The notes under the pieces are model-generated. The model did no database searches. It was not told the origin of the DNA and saw only the letters and a program-made list of their open reading frames with translations. The position numbers and the translations under genes are program-made. DNA of 64,000 nucleotides from Dermacentor variabilis (taxonomy: Eukaryota > Arthropoda > Arachnida > Ixodida > Ixodidae), in contig NC_134572.1 of the NCBI RefSeq assembly GCF_050947875.1, positions 123,003,105-123,067,104 on the forward strand. The letters run 5' to 3'. Shown here piece after piece: positions 10,380-22,233 of this stretch (position 1 is the stretch's first letter; every line of letters begins with the position of its first letter).

Positions 10380-12650
10380 TGAAAGAGAGAGAAAGAGAGG
10401 AAAGGGGAAAGGCAGGGAGGTTAACCAGCGGAGAAGATCCGGTTTGCTACCCTACGATGGGGAAAGAGGGGAGGGGGAGGTAAACTGATAACAAAGTTGA
10501 GATAAAGAAAGAAAGGAGCATAGACACACAATCACAGTCGGTCACTGTCACCGCATACTGTCACCGCTGTTAAGAACGGCCTGCTGAGGTGCAAGTTTTG
10601 CCAGCCAGGTGCGAGAGCGGCGTCGACTTTTCCTGGAAAGCCACCATCATCCTCTAGCCAAACGGCGTCACTAAGTCTACTGCGTCCGGATGACAATATG
10701 CCGCGTACACGACTCTTCGTCGCGGGATTGCCGAGAGGAGTTCGACGAACCAGGCTTTGTGACTGAACACGCAAGGGAGATACCGAGGGAGCGTATTTGG
10801 AGGCTCCGTCCCACGCACCGTTCCTGACGTAAGCCCCGAGTTCTGCGAAGACCGTCTGACCTCGTTGGGGTCCGTGAAACCGGTGCGGAAGTGTGTGTGT
10901 GTAAGCCCTTCCGCTAAAAGGCGGCTCGTCTACGATGACTGGTCGAACGGTTCTCTCGCCTAGGGATCGAGGGAGGACCGAGTGTTTATAAGCCGCTGTT
11001 GTGCGGCTGCTCAGCGTACTTTCTCTTGCAGTCATGCTAGACTGATGAACTGCAACGTCCTTATGTAGATACCGTAAATAAACCCATATTGCTCGTTCTC
11101 GATGAAAAGCAGACCTTCCCTTGAACAACGTCCTTAGCGTGGATAAGTTGGACGACGGCATGGGCCAGCTACCATCTTATTGATGCCCGACTCCAATCTT
11201 GACAACTGGTTACGAACGGTGGGATTGACCTCCCAATCCTTACACCGCACAGCACGGTAACACTTGCAGCACTATAAACATCTGTTCAGGCTATAGCCGC
11301 TTGTCCGATTCTGTTGCCCTTAAAAACTGCAACAGTGCCCTCGTCGCCCTCTGCTGCGACGGCTTGTGATGACGGCGTTTTAAAATACTTTCCTCTGTTA
11401 GAGGTCTTCAGTCAAAGCGAGATATCGCGATTGCGAGCGATCGTCTCTGTAAATTATAGCGAGGACAGTCGCAGAGAAGGTACCGAAGAGCCTCCTCGTT
11501 ACCACAGTCATTACACAAAGCGTCGTCAGCCCATGCGATTCGGAAAGCAAGAGACTTGGTGAACGCCACCCGTAGCCATATTCGAAAAAGCAGGGTAGCT
11601 TAGCGGCGGCAGAGTCCAGCTGGAATGCGAAAGGCGTAGAGTCTAGGTTGTGCAGTCGGTTCTTGTGAAAACTTCTTGCGTTCCACAAGGAGAACGTGAT
11701 ATCACGGCTGAGCATTCGAAGTTTTCTAGCGGCATCTGTCTTTGATAATGATACCGGCTCCTCTTTACCGCCTTAAAGAGACGACCGAGCAGGGTTATCG
11801 GCGTATTCGTCTGTATGACACCGCAGGGACTTGGAAGCTACTGAAACGTCACCTGGTGTCCTTTCGCAGTCAAGGTATGGATTAACTCTCTAATCTGGTT
11901 GTTCGTGTGGTCCACGCCGCAGGGCTGATAGTAAAGACTGCAGGGCTGCCTTCGAGTCACTGAATACTGACCATCTTCGAGGTTGTTCGTGGCTGACTAG
12001 ACGAAGTGCAGCGCGAAGAGCTGCAAGTTCCGCAGCTATCTGTGTCGTTAGGTGACATGTCTTGAAACTGATGTTGGTGGCTTTCGCTGGGGAAACCACG
12101 GCTCCAGAGGAACACTGGAGGAGTTGCCGATCCATCAGTATAAATATGTGCGTCTTCGGCATGCCTCTCGTGCAAAAGGAGCCGTGTTAGTTGTTTAAGA
12201 GCAGGTGATGACAGCTCAAACTTTCTTCCTGATTCCTGGTACGGTGAGATGCACTGCAGGTCGAGCCAAACACCATGGAGTAATCGAAGGCTTAGTTACG
12301 GGGGTGAAGCCTGATGGAAGGTAGGTGTAATAATCCAAAATCGTAGTACAAAATGACGCCTGCGGCCTTTCTGACAGTAGTGTTGCCAGATGGTGGGAAC
12401 GGGCACGGGCAGCGTGCCTAATGTGCACTCTCAACACTTACATCACAATCTGTGTTTGTATGGGTTGGTCCCGGGCGATAGCAATAGTCGCTACTCTCTA
12501 TGTGCATTTTGGCAAATCAAGACAAACCCTGAGGGCCCGAGCTTGAATAGTCTGTAGAGCACGAAGATTTGTCTGGCAAGCGTTGGTCAGTACGGGTAAA
12601 CTGTATCTCAAGAAGCGCAGAGAAAGAGACTTGAACAATTGCAGCATTGC
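10380..12650 (-). mobile_element. RNase H-bearing LINE (I/Ingi type), 5' truncated
   Basis: On the minus strand, from about 12650 down: the RT thumb/connection region (FKSLSLRFLRYSLPVLT, LRALQTIQARALRVCLDLP, then IRHAARA and LTVPGIRKK). Next is RNase H with IYTDGS, AAELAALRAALRL and FSDSKAALQSL (about 12165-11890). Then the C-terminal zinc-knuckle-like tail: LWNARSF, RVAFTKSLAFRIAWADDALC and CNDCGNEEALRYLLCDC (about 11715-11440), in which the expected His is Tyr. The body stops with KRL followed by TAG near 11295. A GA/CT-rich 3' region ends at 10380. Several frameshifts and stops make it non-functional. The same 3' end recurs at 53862. Confidence 0.88.
10545..11035 (-). mobile_element. possible solo LTR inside the LINE 3' region
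   Basis: This GC-rich block lies between the end of the LINE protein and its conserved 3' terminus, where other copies would have a short 3' UTR. Read on the minus strand it starts TGACTGCAAG. A small GC hairpin (GCAGCCGC/GCGGCT) is followed directly by TTATAAAC, which resembles an LTR promoter. A clean TG...CA boundary and a target-site duplication could not be fixed, so the insertion is a suspicion only. A 209-codon open frame across it has no recognisable domain. Confidence 0.3.
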
Positions 12651-13221
12651 ATGAAAAGAAAATTGAAAGAAATTAGTATATCAACGGAATTGGGAGACAA
12701 CCCACGGAACCAGCTCCCCTTGGCTGGCATGTTGCCTTTCACTTTCGCTTAATTTAGCCCCCACGATAAACACGAACTACAAAATCTTTACCTCTTTTTT
12801 TAAACAACTCTTTCTTCAGGCCTTGAAATAGACATGTCCACTTGTCGAAACGTTGTCTCCTGCATTCGCCTTGTTCTCGTCCTGCTCATCGTCTTGGTTC
12901 AGTTGAAATTTTTCAAGCAAGATCACTTACCTCTTCCTTTATCGTCAGCCGAGCTTACAATTTTCCCCTCGATTACAATTACGCTCTTATCCAAATATGA
13001 AATCATAGAAAGTTTAGTAGAAAATGCGCAACACATAAATAGGAAGAAAAGTGCAGCGTGTTTTATTTTCGTTACCTCTATAATCTGTCAAAATACTTCA
13101 AAAACGCAAAATATAACTGCGCAACGTTGCTGGTTGAATGCGCAGCGGTACATTTAATTTTTATGGCCTTACAGCTGCATACTGCTTGTTCAGTTTTGCT
13201 GACAGCTATGTGCAAAATCCA
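12651..13221. other. spacer with Penelope-associated-looking motif
   Basis: At 12831-12851 a small stem-loop (GACATG, TCCA, CTTGTC) is followed directly by GAAAC. This layout recalls stem II plus the GAAA of hammerhead ribozymes carried by Penelope-like elements, but the upstream bases (TTGAAATA) do not match the conserved CUGANGA. The rest is AT-rich and unassigned. Confidence 0.35.
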
Positions 13222-14174
13222 GTTGTGCTTTGTTGTTCTGCATTCCGAAGGATTAATCTGCTCAAGAACTGTAGCAGAAGCTGGATGTCTGTCTCAGGAA
13301 TGCTATCTTCGCAGGAGACACTTCAGATTCAGCTCAGATACGTCATTCTTATGGAGCCCCACTTTTTAAAGAATATTTGTAGAAGCAGTGCTACAACTAG
13401 CTTTGAGCAGGCCATGGGAAACATACCTATTTCGATTCCTTCTCAGGCGCCACCTATTATGCCACAAAACATATCACCCCGGACAGTGTCACCATTGGAA
13501 ATCATGCCATATATCCCTGAAAACAGTGTGAAAAAGAAACTATCTCAAGCAGCGACTCAGCAGACATCTTTGGAATATATGCGCAAAGAATACGCAGCAG
13601 CGCCGAAGATTTTCACGGATGGCTCTACAACTCAACGTCGCTCATGGGGCGGACTTCTTGTGCCCTCTACAGGGCAACGATTGTCGTTTAGCCTTGAGCG
13701 AGCGACATCATCTACGTCATCATTTACGTCATCATCTACGACGCATTAAGGACTACATTGTGTATGTACTTCAATGGCCAAAAGACATCGGTGATAATCA
13801 CTGACTTGAAAGCACCCCTACAAATTATATGGAACGTGCACAAGTGATGTAATAACCAACCTGCAGTATTTCACATTGCCTATCTTCACCCCAAGGCTAA
13901 GATTGCTGGGCACTGCATCACGTTCAAATGGATACCTGGCCATGCCGGTATTTCGGGAAACCAAAAAGTGATGAAGCTGCCCGAAATGGACTTCAATATC
14001 AAAATTTCCGAAGAATATTTTTACCAAAGCCGACGCCTCAAACATTGCAAAAAAATGTGCTTATCAATAAGAAGACCGATTCTGGAATCTGCCGCTTCAC
14101 CAAGGTGACTTTCTTCATTATCGAAAGCAGACCAGAAGGGAAATCGAGAATTCCATGGCCACTACCTCGACATT

Positions 14175-14201
14175 TACAATACAATACAATACAATACAAT
14201 A
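14175..14201. repeat. (ACAAT)n pentamer repeat, LINE 3' tail
   Basis: About five ACAAT units lie exactly at the 3' end of the inverted CR1/L2-like LINE. They read TTGTA on the element's own strand, so they are its tail. Confidence 0.85.
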
Positions 14202-15165
14202 TATTCTTTATTGTACATTAAGAAAACAAAGTACATATAGCAGGCCTACCAAAGCCTCAGAGGGCTTGACTGGCAGTGCCTGACTGTCAGATCACAGAAA
14301 ATTGCACAGGGTTAATAGCGGAGTTAGCTATTAGTGGGTAGGAGCAAAATGTGGAACAGTTATACAAAGTGTTACATTAAACATCGACAATTCTAAGTAG
14401 TTTCTTGATCCCAAGTCTTGTGTTTGCTTCTAGCACAGGCGTTGGCAATTTATTAAATATGGCTGGAACATAGTATTGCCGCGTCCTCCTTCCGTACTTT
14501 GTCGCAGTGTTGGGGATGACGTAGGGTTCCTTCGGTCTTAAGAAGTGGACAGGTGTATACCGTGTTTTAAAATCATTATTCCAGAAGTGTTTAATTACAA
14601 CACTTTCGACAATCAGGGAAGTGAAGTTTGGCAAATTCAACCTAAAGACATCTGCATCTTGCTTTGGACACTAATCGTCAGTCACTGTTGATAGCAGTGA
14701 ACGTAAAATTGAATTAATTCTTGAGCTCCACCTAAGAGTACAATGGCCATATACAGTCAAGCCATATCGTAGCACACTGTAGACTAAAGCATGGACAATA
14801 ATTGTTCAAACGGAGATTGGCATAAGACATCGTATATTGCATAATACACAGGAGACCGCGCGCAGCCTTTTTTCAGACGTGAGATAATTGCGAGTTCCAT
14901 AAAAGATCACAGTCAAAAAGCAATCCAAGATACTTAACAGAAGATGCATTTTTAACAGGTTGACATTTACATTCATAACAGTCCGATAAGTGTAAGAATA
15001 ATGATGTCGTAGGCAGGATTTTTTTCATGGGGTTATGGAAACAGACAAGTCGCGTTTTAGAAGGGTTGATGCTTATTAAATTAGCTGCAAACCCGTCCAT
15101 AGCTTTAGTTGCCTCATTCTGTAAGGAGCTGATTGCATCAGAGTGATTAGTTGCACAGGATATTG

Positions 15166-15182
15166 ATATATATATATATATA
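15166..15182. repeat. short (AT)n repeat replacing the RT catalytic site
   Basis: An AT run lies between the segments NDLSSAVS and SDAISSLQN of the minus-strand LINE. That is where the related copy has the HADDT catalytic block. Confidence 0.8.
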
Positions 15183-15530
15183 ATTACTTACTGCACTGGA
15201 CAAATCATTCACATAAATTAAACATAATATCATCGTTTTCTATTGAACGTGTCATACACAATCAATTATCTGTACCATATAGGGCTTACCATTAATCCCT
15301 ACTGTGATAACTGTTTCAGCTTAGAAATAGTGGAGCATATATTACTTCAAAGCCCCATGTACTGCGTCGAGAGACAATTTTATCGGTGACAAATGGACAC
15401 GATTTCCCAAAATCCGTTAACATTACAAAGCATGTTAGGTACAATGCCCAGCCCTACAAAAGAGCGGTGTGCTTTAATTTATTCTTCAAATACCCGTCCC
15501 AAACTGGTCTAATCGGAAAGCTTTAAATAT

Positions 15531-18500
15531 TCACCATTTCATATAGAAAAGCCCGAACTTACCCGCCATCACACCTGTAAATATTAGTACTAGATTGACT
15601 TGCGCATTTTATATTTATTTGTTTTTTCACTTTTTTTTTCACTCTCCTATGGAATTTCCTAATCCCATTCCCCATCCCTATACAGAGTAGCATGGCAGCG
15701 GTTGGATACGCGCCATCAAAAATATAGGTTTTTCTAATGAAGAACCTATCTTTCCTTCTCGCTCTCGTTGCTTTATATTCGCTCAAACGGTCTCTCTCAC
15801 TGATTTCCCATCAATTTCGGCTAACTCGAAACTGAACGCATCTCAGTACCTAAGCATAATAAAGGCAAAGCGAAATTTTACTATGAAGCATATAAGTAAG
15901 TGTAGGCGCGATAAGCGTTCATCCGCGGCCAAATTGAGAAACAATATTTTTTCATTTCATTTTTTTACGCGTAGATGCTTGCCAACTGCACGTCCTAAAC
16001 AGAATATTTCGAGTTTCGCGCGGCAAGTGACAGTAAGTGCAAGAGCAAAAGGCAGTGTGGGAAACAATTGGAGCCCCCGTCGTCTCCGCGAGAAGTTTCA
16101 TAACAACAACGACGAGAGCGAATGCGCGTAATGTTGTATGAAAAGAAAAGGCAAAGATGCCCAAAGGGCGAGCAAAGCCTGCAACCTAGCACTCACATAT
16201 TTAAAGAAAAGGCAGACTACGAGCTGGGGAGGGAGGGTTAGGAGTCCGTGTCGCCGCTCTTCGCTGACAACACTGACAAACAGCCCTCGTGGTACTCCTG
16301 TGCGTGGCGTTGACGACCATACCGCATGATAAAGTAGCTACGATGGAGCTTGTTCTGCGCTCGGAACATGGTGCCGCTATTGCGCAAGTATGCAACAGCT
16401 AGTCCTTACTTCTGGCGCAACAGCAAAATGCATTTCCTGTTAAGGGAGCTTGTTTCCTTCGAGAACTGCTCCGCGATGCTAAGCTCCATTACAGACGAAC
16501 AAGTTCTTGTCGAGCTGGCGATACTTGTACCGCTCCCAGGACGGAATGAATTTCACACGTTGTACTTTAGTGAAGACATCGTAATGTTTTTGTACTTGTG
16601 CTCCTTGACTGTGCTTATAAACCTACCTTCAAGGACACCTCCGAAAGTAGATCATGAGGAAGAAAAGAAACCCTGCTCAAGTAAAATGGCTGCTTCTCGG
16701 GTATAAGGCAAAAATTGACTCTGCAGCGACTGACGATGACGGTGAGGAAGCAAAGTACAATGCCAAGCAACAACAGTATTTTATAGGGGTTGAATATCGG
16801 TGACATCTTAAAAACGATTGTTACTTTGCGACTGTGCGTCGCAAGCAATAGCGCCAGTTAGCTGCAGCCGTGGCCTAGAAAAAGGGTTGTCAAATTATCT
16901 GTCAAGGTCCATCGAATGCCTCCTTTTATGTGAGTCGCAACTTCATATTCATTTGGTGATGAGAACACGCCAAGGCTAATTAAAAAAGACGAAATATTTG
17001 ATCAGCCAAACAATGAAAGTTAGGCGCTCTGTCAATATATTGCCTATTTCGTATAAGATGAGCAGATCAATACAAGATCGTAAATTATGATGCCTCGTGA
17101 AGAGATTGAAGCGATGCTGGGTGAGAGTTGATTGTACTTAGCGCCTAGCTACAATATCATCTAATTTAACATTATTTTTCGTGCCTGGTGGTTCTGCCTG
17201 GTTAAATCATTATAGGGAATTGTTCAATTCGTCCATTTATATCTCAATAAAAGAGTACCTTCGTTGCTCTACTCATAATACGTTACACTTGGAGCTACTG
17301 CAATGCGTCCAGAGTGTAGCATACTGTTACGCTTCTACCGCTGACGGTTTTTTCACTGGGTGGTCACAGTCATTGGTCACAGTCACAGTCATTAGTGGTG
17401 CTAGCACATGATTGAGAATGCACCAAACAATTCACAACACACGCACTATGACAGGACAAGACTATCTCCCTATATAATGAGCGAAAACATGAGACAAAGC
17501 CAGTCTACAGGGGCCCATTCTCATAAAATCACTTTCAGCGATACTATCACTTTCGCGTGACGCAGTACACGGAACGTTGGATGATTTGAGTGCTTTTGCT
17601 CAACCAGCCACTCAGCCCAACCGGTTTTGTTTAACCTGTGAATGAGTGTGCGCCAACAGTCACATCTCCGAAAGTTACCATCCAAGAATGTGTCTCTAGT
17701 AGGCACGTCCTGCGCAGAGCATACCTTGATAACAGTGATAACGCGATGAAAATACGGTCACCCATGAAAAGAAATTCATACAATCACTGGTAAGTACCTA
17801 AACATTTCTCTTAAGTTTCATGGTGACCATAGACAAAATATTCATGTTTGTTTTTTTGACTTCAGCAAGTTGTAGCTCTCAGACTGAATCGGTTTACTTA
17901 CACATCACACTTTTCTACGTGAAAAGGGCCTTATTTTAAACCAGATTTCATTGTCTGTACAAAAAGTACTATCAATGAAATTACTCACAGAAAGCAGGAA
18001 GAAGCCACTGTTGTTGGCTGTGGAAGGCTGCTCTGTAATGGTTCTTTATAGTTTCTTGTTTGATGTTGAATTCTATCTGCTTTTGTGTATTTCTCTCATT
18101 TCTTGTTCTTTTTTCCCTGCGCATCTGAAACTTCACGATCCTACATTACGCTCGGACGTCCGTCTGTAGCAAGGTTATATTCATTGTGTCTACTGAGGCA
18201 GAAATGTAGCGGTGAATAATCTGCTTTCAAAGAAGCAGTATTCCAGGTCATATCCTGTTCAGTACGCAAAAAGAAAAATGAAAATCTGAAAACGCACAAC
18301 GGAAAAGCTATGCGATCGGCTGTATGCGAAGGCTCTTTCGTGATCATGGCGCTGGACAAAGGCTTCATTCGAGTCGAGTGAACACAGCGTAATTTGCCGT
18401 CTGTGCTTTCTCGATTCGAAGAACGTCGCTCGCACTGGGTCTATCTCCGCGACGGCGAATTTAATATTATTATTTCTTTTAATGTATTCCCGGAAAGCAT

Positions 18501-19235
18501 TAGTTATGTACGACTCGAACGACTCCACCAGAGTGCACTTCACTTCTTGCGAGACACAATCAGTGAAATTCTGGATCGCCTCCTTGAACTTCAGTCTTCT
18601 GTCCCTGAATAAATGTCGCGACCGCTTCAGTTCCTAGTCAAGTGTGGCGGCGTAGTGAGAAAAAAGAAAAGATAAATCACGAAGCGAATACGGTGGAAAG
18701 AAAAAAAGAAGTGGGCCGTGGGCACGCAGGACCAGCAGAAGAGCACAAACGTCAATACAAACATAAAAACCACAGAGCTGACCAATGGAGGCACAAGGAA
18801 AAGCGAGGGGAAGCGCGCAAAATGACGAGGAAACGAGGAGAGAACGAAGGATCGTGCGCTACGAAATGACGTACAGTCATATATATTTCCGGTCAGCGAA
18901 CAAGACAAGCTCGCAATTCTTCACTCTGGTATGACTGCGGTGCTGGAGGCAGCGCAGCGGCTGGCATCGGTGCGGAAAGCGAGAGCGCATGTTGGCGCGT
19001 GTACTTGGATAAGTGTGCGTGCTTGCTAGCGCGCGTGCGATGAATTAAAAGGAAACCCAGTGTGTCTTCCCATCTTGTGCTCTGTTCTCTGCGCCGTTCA
19101 TTCGCTGCGCTTCTTCCCACTCGGGCGGTGCCCACTTTTTAAATGAGCAGGGCGAAACAAGGCTCTACGCTGCGATGTGCCCTTTCATTTTGCCGGTTCA
19201 CTCGGCGGCTGCACCATTCGCGTTTATATTCCTTG
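15531..19235. other. unassigned sequence
   Basis: No transposon protein or RNA gene recognised. 16060-16330 and 18860-19140 are relatively CpG-rich, with CG-containing words on both sides of a TATATAT at about 18878, but no transcript can be argued from them. A 118-codon frame at 16350-16706 has no recognisable domain. Confidence 0.35.
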
Positions 19236-19515
19236 CGTCTTCTGCTTCGACATTCTTCGACAATTATGTTTAGTGGGAGGCATAAATATAAGTACGCTAT
19301 GTTCCACAGTAGGCTCTGTATCCGATTACTTGTCCCTCTTGTCCTCGTACGGTATTGCTAATACTATAACCGCACCCACCCGGGAAGAAATAGTTGGTGA
19401 CCACGTAGCAATGTGATGTTTAGACCATATCGCTTCACGCACTCCTAACTACTCTTTTGCTTCTTGTGTCATTTTGCAACGTTTCGCGCATCACTATCTC
19501 GTCGCTTGTCGTTCG
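19236..19515 (+). pseudogene. LINE endonuclease C-terminal fragment
   Basis: Reads FDILRQLCLVGGINIST, where GDIN is expected in the apurinic-like endonucleases, so the Asp is changed to Gly. Then DYLSLLSSYGIANTI, PTREEIVGDH, an in-frame TGA at 19414, CLDHI and finally FAHHYLVACR, matching the terminal SDH/ADH-type motif. This domain nicks target DNA to prime reverse transcription. The loss of the catalytic Asp and the stop show decay. Confidence 0.75.
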
Positions 19516-19859
19516 TCTCCTTCTTCTCCAATGCCAACTGCTCATCGAACCACCACAACCAATAACTCAATTTACATCACTATAACCGACCAGAGGTTCT
19601 TAGACAACCTCATTAACAGGTTTAATTGGGTGGTCATAACTGATTCAAGTTCACCGCAGAAGGTATATAGTATCTTTTGCGACCAAATAAAAGAGTTTCA
19701 AAACATTTCTAAACGCGTTGTAATACAGAAGCGTAGAAGGGATTATAATTGGTTGACCACGGAGATAATGCGTGCCATTTCTTACAGAGACATGCTCTGG
19801 AAACGGTGTAAGCATGCCTCAAAAAAACAAAAACCTACGTCTCAAGTACACAGCCGCAA

Positions 19860-21460
19860 GAAATAGGGTGGTTGCTTTGATAAGATATACAAAGCGCCAG
19901 TACTTTTTTGAAAAGTTTCAGCAATCATCGACAAATGCGGCAAAAACATGGTCACTGATAAATTATCTTCGTGGCAAAAATGCCTCAAACGTGTGGCCAA
20001 TTCCTTTTTTGCCAGGCGAATCAGTCGAGGTCGCAGATAAAGTCAATCATTTGTTCGCACTGCCTTCCGAGAACGCATGTTCATGTCTGCCCATCCAATA
20101 TAAGCTTAAAGAATCCCTTTCAGCGTCCGCAGTTCTACCTAGAATTTCGGAAAGCGAACTCCGGCAAATTATTTTCAGCTTTACGCGCAGTAAGCCTCCT
20201 GGAATCGACGGTTTATCAGCGAATCTGCTACAAAGGAACTTTGCAGCCTCATCCGCTACCAGCCGTGGTTGCTCAGTGGCTATGGTGTTAGGCTGCTGAG
20301 AACGAGGTCGCGGGATCGAATCCCGGCCACGGCGGCCGCATTTCGATGGGGGCGAAATGCGAAAACACCCGTGTACTTAGACTTAGGTGCATGTAAAAGA
20401 ACCCCAGCTGGTCGGAATTACCGGAGTACCCCACTACGGCATGCCTCATAATCAGAAAGTGGTTTTGGCGCGTAAAACCCCATAATTTTCAGCCTTATCC
20501 GACACACTGCTCTTCATGTTAAACAATTTTCTTGATACCGCGCTTATCTCAAAAGAGCTGAAGACCGCAATCGTTAAGCCGCTTTTTAAAGAAGGTAAAA
20601 GGTCTATTTCTGTACTACCCATACTTTCTCAGATTACTGAGAAATTTGTATTAAGATCCATGACATCTTTTGTTGAAAAATTTTCAATTTTGTCGACTCG
20701 TCAGTTTTGTTTTCTTACCGGCCGTTGCACCGTAGCCCTTCTGGAGGAGTTCTCGGATGAACTGTTCTCAGATTTTGATCAAAATCTGTTTAGCGTTGCT
20801 TTATTTTTGGACATATCTAAAGCTTTCGATGCAGTTCATCACGGGATTATATTACAAAAAGTTATATTGCAGTGGTTTTAGGGGTCCATTTTACGATGTC
20901 CTCAAAAACTATCTCGCAGAACGGTCACAAGTAGTTGTCTTGGATAAAAAGATAAATGCAAGTATGTAGTGAGCTTCCACTGAAAGCCGGAGTTCCTCAA
21001 GGTTCCATTTTATCACCTCAGCTTTTCAAAATATTCACTAATGATTTATCTCCGGTTGTTTCAAAATGTTCGATATTTCAACACGCTGATGACACTGTAT
21101 TGCTGTCAAAGCATCTTTCATACAACATGGCCATCTCGAATCTTCAGAATAATGTGGACAAGACAATGACTTGGTTCGCTGATAACTGTCTAAAGGTTAA
21201 CGCCTTAAAAGCCCAGCTCGTTTGCTTCAGATCGCCTTTAAAGCTAACGGTAATCGAAGCACCGATTTTACTGCACAGTCGGAATTGTCATCCCTGTCGA
21301 TGCGTGTCGGTTAACTACGTAAACTCGGTAAAATACCTGGGAGTATTCTTCGACAGCGATATGTCGTGGCACAGTCAACTATCGCACATTTGCGATAAGC
21401 TTAGGAGCGCTGCGTGGTTATTCTTTCAATTAAACCTATCGTTACACTTCAAGTAAAAAT
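19860..21460 (+). pseudogene. LINE reverse transcriptase, interrupted
   Basis: RT motifs in order: SKPPGIDGLSANLL (20190-20230), then the SINE, then KTAIVKPLFKEGKRS, ISVLPILSQITEKFVLR, QFCFLTGRC, ALFLDISKAFDAVHHGI (motif A with Asp), FRGPFYDVLKNYLAERSQVV in a shifted frame, LKAGVPQGSILSPQLF, and HADDTVLLS (the catalytic ADD). These are followed by WFADNCLKVN and VKYLGVFFDSDMSWHSQLSH. It would copy element RNA at the nicked target. Motif A and the ADD site are retained, but frameshifts and the SINE abolish the product. Confidence 0.88.
20260..20490 (+). mobile_element. tRNA-derived SINE (Ruka-like) with target-site duplication
   Basis: A near full-length copy with the same tRNA-like head (GTTGCTCAGTGGCTATGG, GGGATCGAATCCCGG), body and ACCCCATAATTTTC end. 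It is flanked by a 15-bp duplication: AGCCTCATCCGCTAC at 20245-20259 and AGCCTTATCCGACAC at 20491-20505, with three differences. It interrupts the RT of the LINE between the SANLL and LFMLNN segments, so it is younger than that LINE. Confidence 0.93.
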
Positions 21461-22152
21461 AAACTATAGCGCATAACTTGGTTTACAGCACTCTTCGATA
21501 TGGGATTACTGTTTTTGCTTTCTGCCCCACCCGATTGCAAAATCGTGTTGATTCTTTGTTAAAAAACATACTAATAAATATAGCCTACAACACTCCACAA
21601 ATCACAAATGGTAACATCTTCTCAGCGCTTGGCCTTCCATGCTTCGGGACTTTGTTACGTAAACTGTGGTGCTAAGGCATTTTCGCTTCAGTGATTTTAA
21701 AATATGTTACACAGCTCCCCGAAGCCTTCATAGTACTGTTCACATTATAGTTCCGTGATCTTCAACAAGATATGGTGAGGCTACGCGTTGTGTTTATGTG
21801 CCGAAAATTCTGAACGATTTGCCAAATGAGGCATTCTCCATTACATCAAAAAAGGCATTGAAAAACATGATTTATTCAGTGTAGCATGGTTGCTTCAACA
21901 TTTGTAACAAATGCTGTTCATCATTTCAAAAAATGTACATCTTGCCGTCTTGGTGTCGATTATTGATTCTTGCTATATGTTTTGCTTCTTCTTCGTGTTA
22001 TTCTTCCTAACTGTTAGTCCTCCAACATTATCTTGCCAGATGTCTATGGTAAAGTAAGTCGCTCGTCTGCTGATTTGCCGGTCCAAGTCCCTCAAGCCAC
22101 TTGGGGCTTTGACAGGCCGGTATCTTGTATTCTGTATTCCTTTGTGGATAAA

Positions 22153-22188
22153 GAGGAGGAGGAGGAGGAGGAGGAGGAGTAGTAGTAC

Positions 22189-22233
<45 letters not shown>

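Larger units (their letters stand above)
14175..15235 (-). mobile_element. CR1/L2-like LINE 3' fragment, inverted
   Basis: The minus strand encodes IYVNDLSSAVS, then after a TA repeat SDAISSLQN, MDGFAANLISINPSKTRLVC, SSVKYLGLLFDCDLLW and, nearer the 3' end, TRYTPVHF and RQYYVPAIFNKLPTPV. These align segment by segment with the plus-strand copy at 19.2-22.2 kb (KYLGVFFDSDMSW, VYVPKILNDLPNE). The 3' UTR ends with GTACAATAAAGAATAT and a (TTGTA)n tail, typical of elements with microsatellite tails. The RT catalytic FADD region is missing. It sits inside the RNase H LINE. Confidence 0.87.
13222..15530 (+). mobile_element. RNase H-bearing LINE split by an inverted LINE insertion
   Basis: The left part (13222-14170) holds an open frame with a spacer before RNase H, then IFTDGSTTQRRSWGG, the SSTSS region, ITDSKAPLQ (frame-shifted), and FKWIPGHAGISGN at about 13925-13960 followed after a shift by SDEAARNG. 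The right part resumes at about 15240 with NPYCDNCFSLEIVEHILLQS at 15294-15353, which is the C-terminal Cys/His knuckle with its last Cys changed to Ser. LGTMPSPTKE follows further on. The two parts are collinear and belong to one element. They are separated by the minus-strand LINE at 14175-15235. Stops and frameshifts throughout. Confidence 0.8.
19236..22152 (+). mobile_element. CR1/L2-like LINE, endonuclease plus reverse transcriptase, with internal SINE
   Basis: The longest copy of this family in the window. It contains the endonuclease C-terminus, a linker, the RT domain and its C-terminal extension, and a 3' UTR ending GACAGGCCGGTATCTTGTAT then TGTGGATAAAG before a microsatellite tail. 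A SINE at 20260-20490 splits the RT. Removing the SINE plus one copy of its target duplication (246 bp, a multiple of three) rejoins the same reading frame. Frameshifts lie near 19830, 20870 and 20955, with in-frame stops near 19414 and 21457, so it is inactive. The 5' UTR and first part of the endonuclease are absent. The clade (CR1/L2 versus other jockey-group LINEs) is not certain. Confidence 0.9.

Noticed and set aside
10532..11161. 209-codon minus-strand frame as a host gene
   Set aside because: It lies within the 3' region of a LINE, has no domain, and its GC-rich composition makes chance openness likely.
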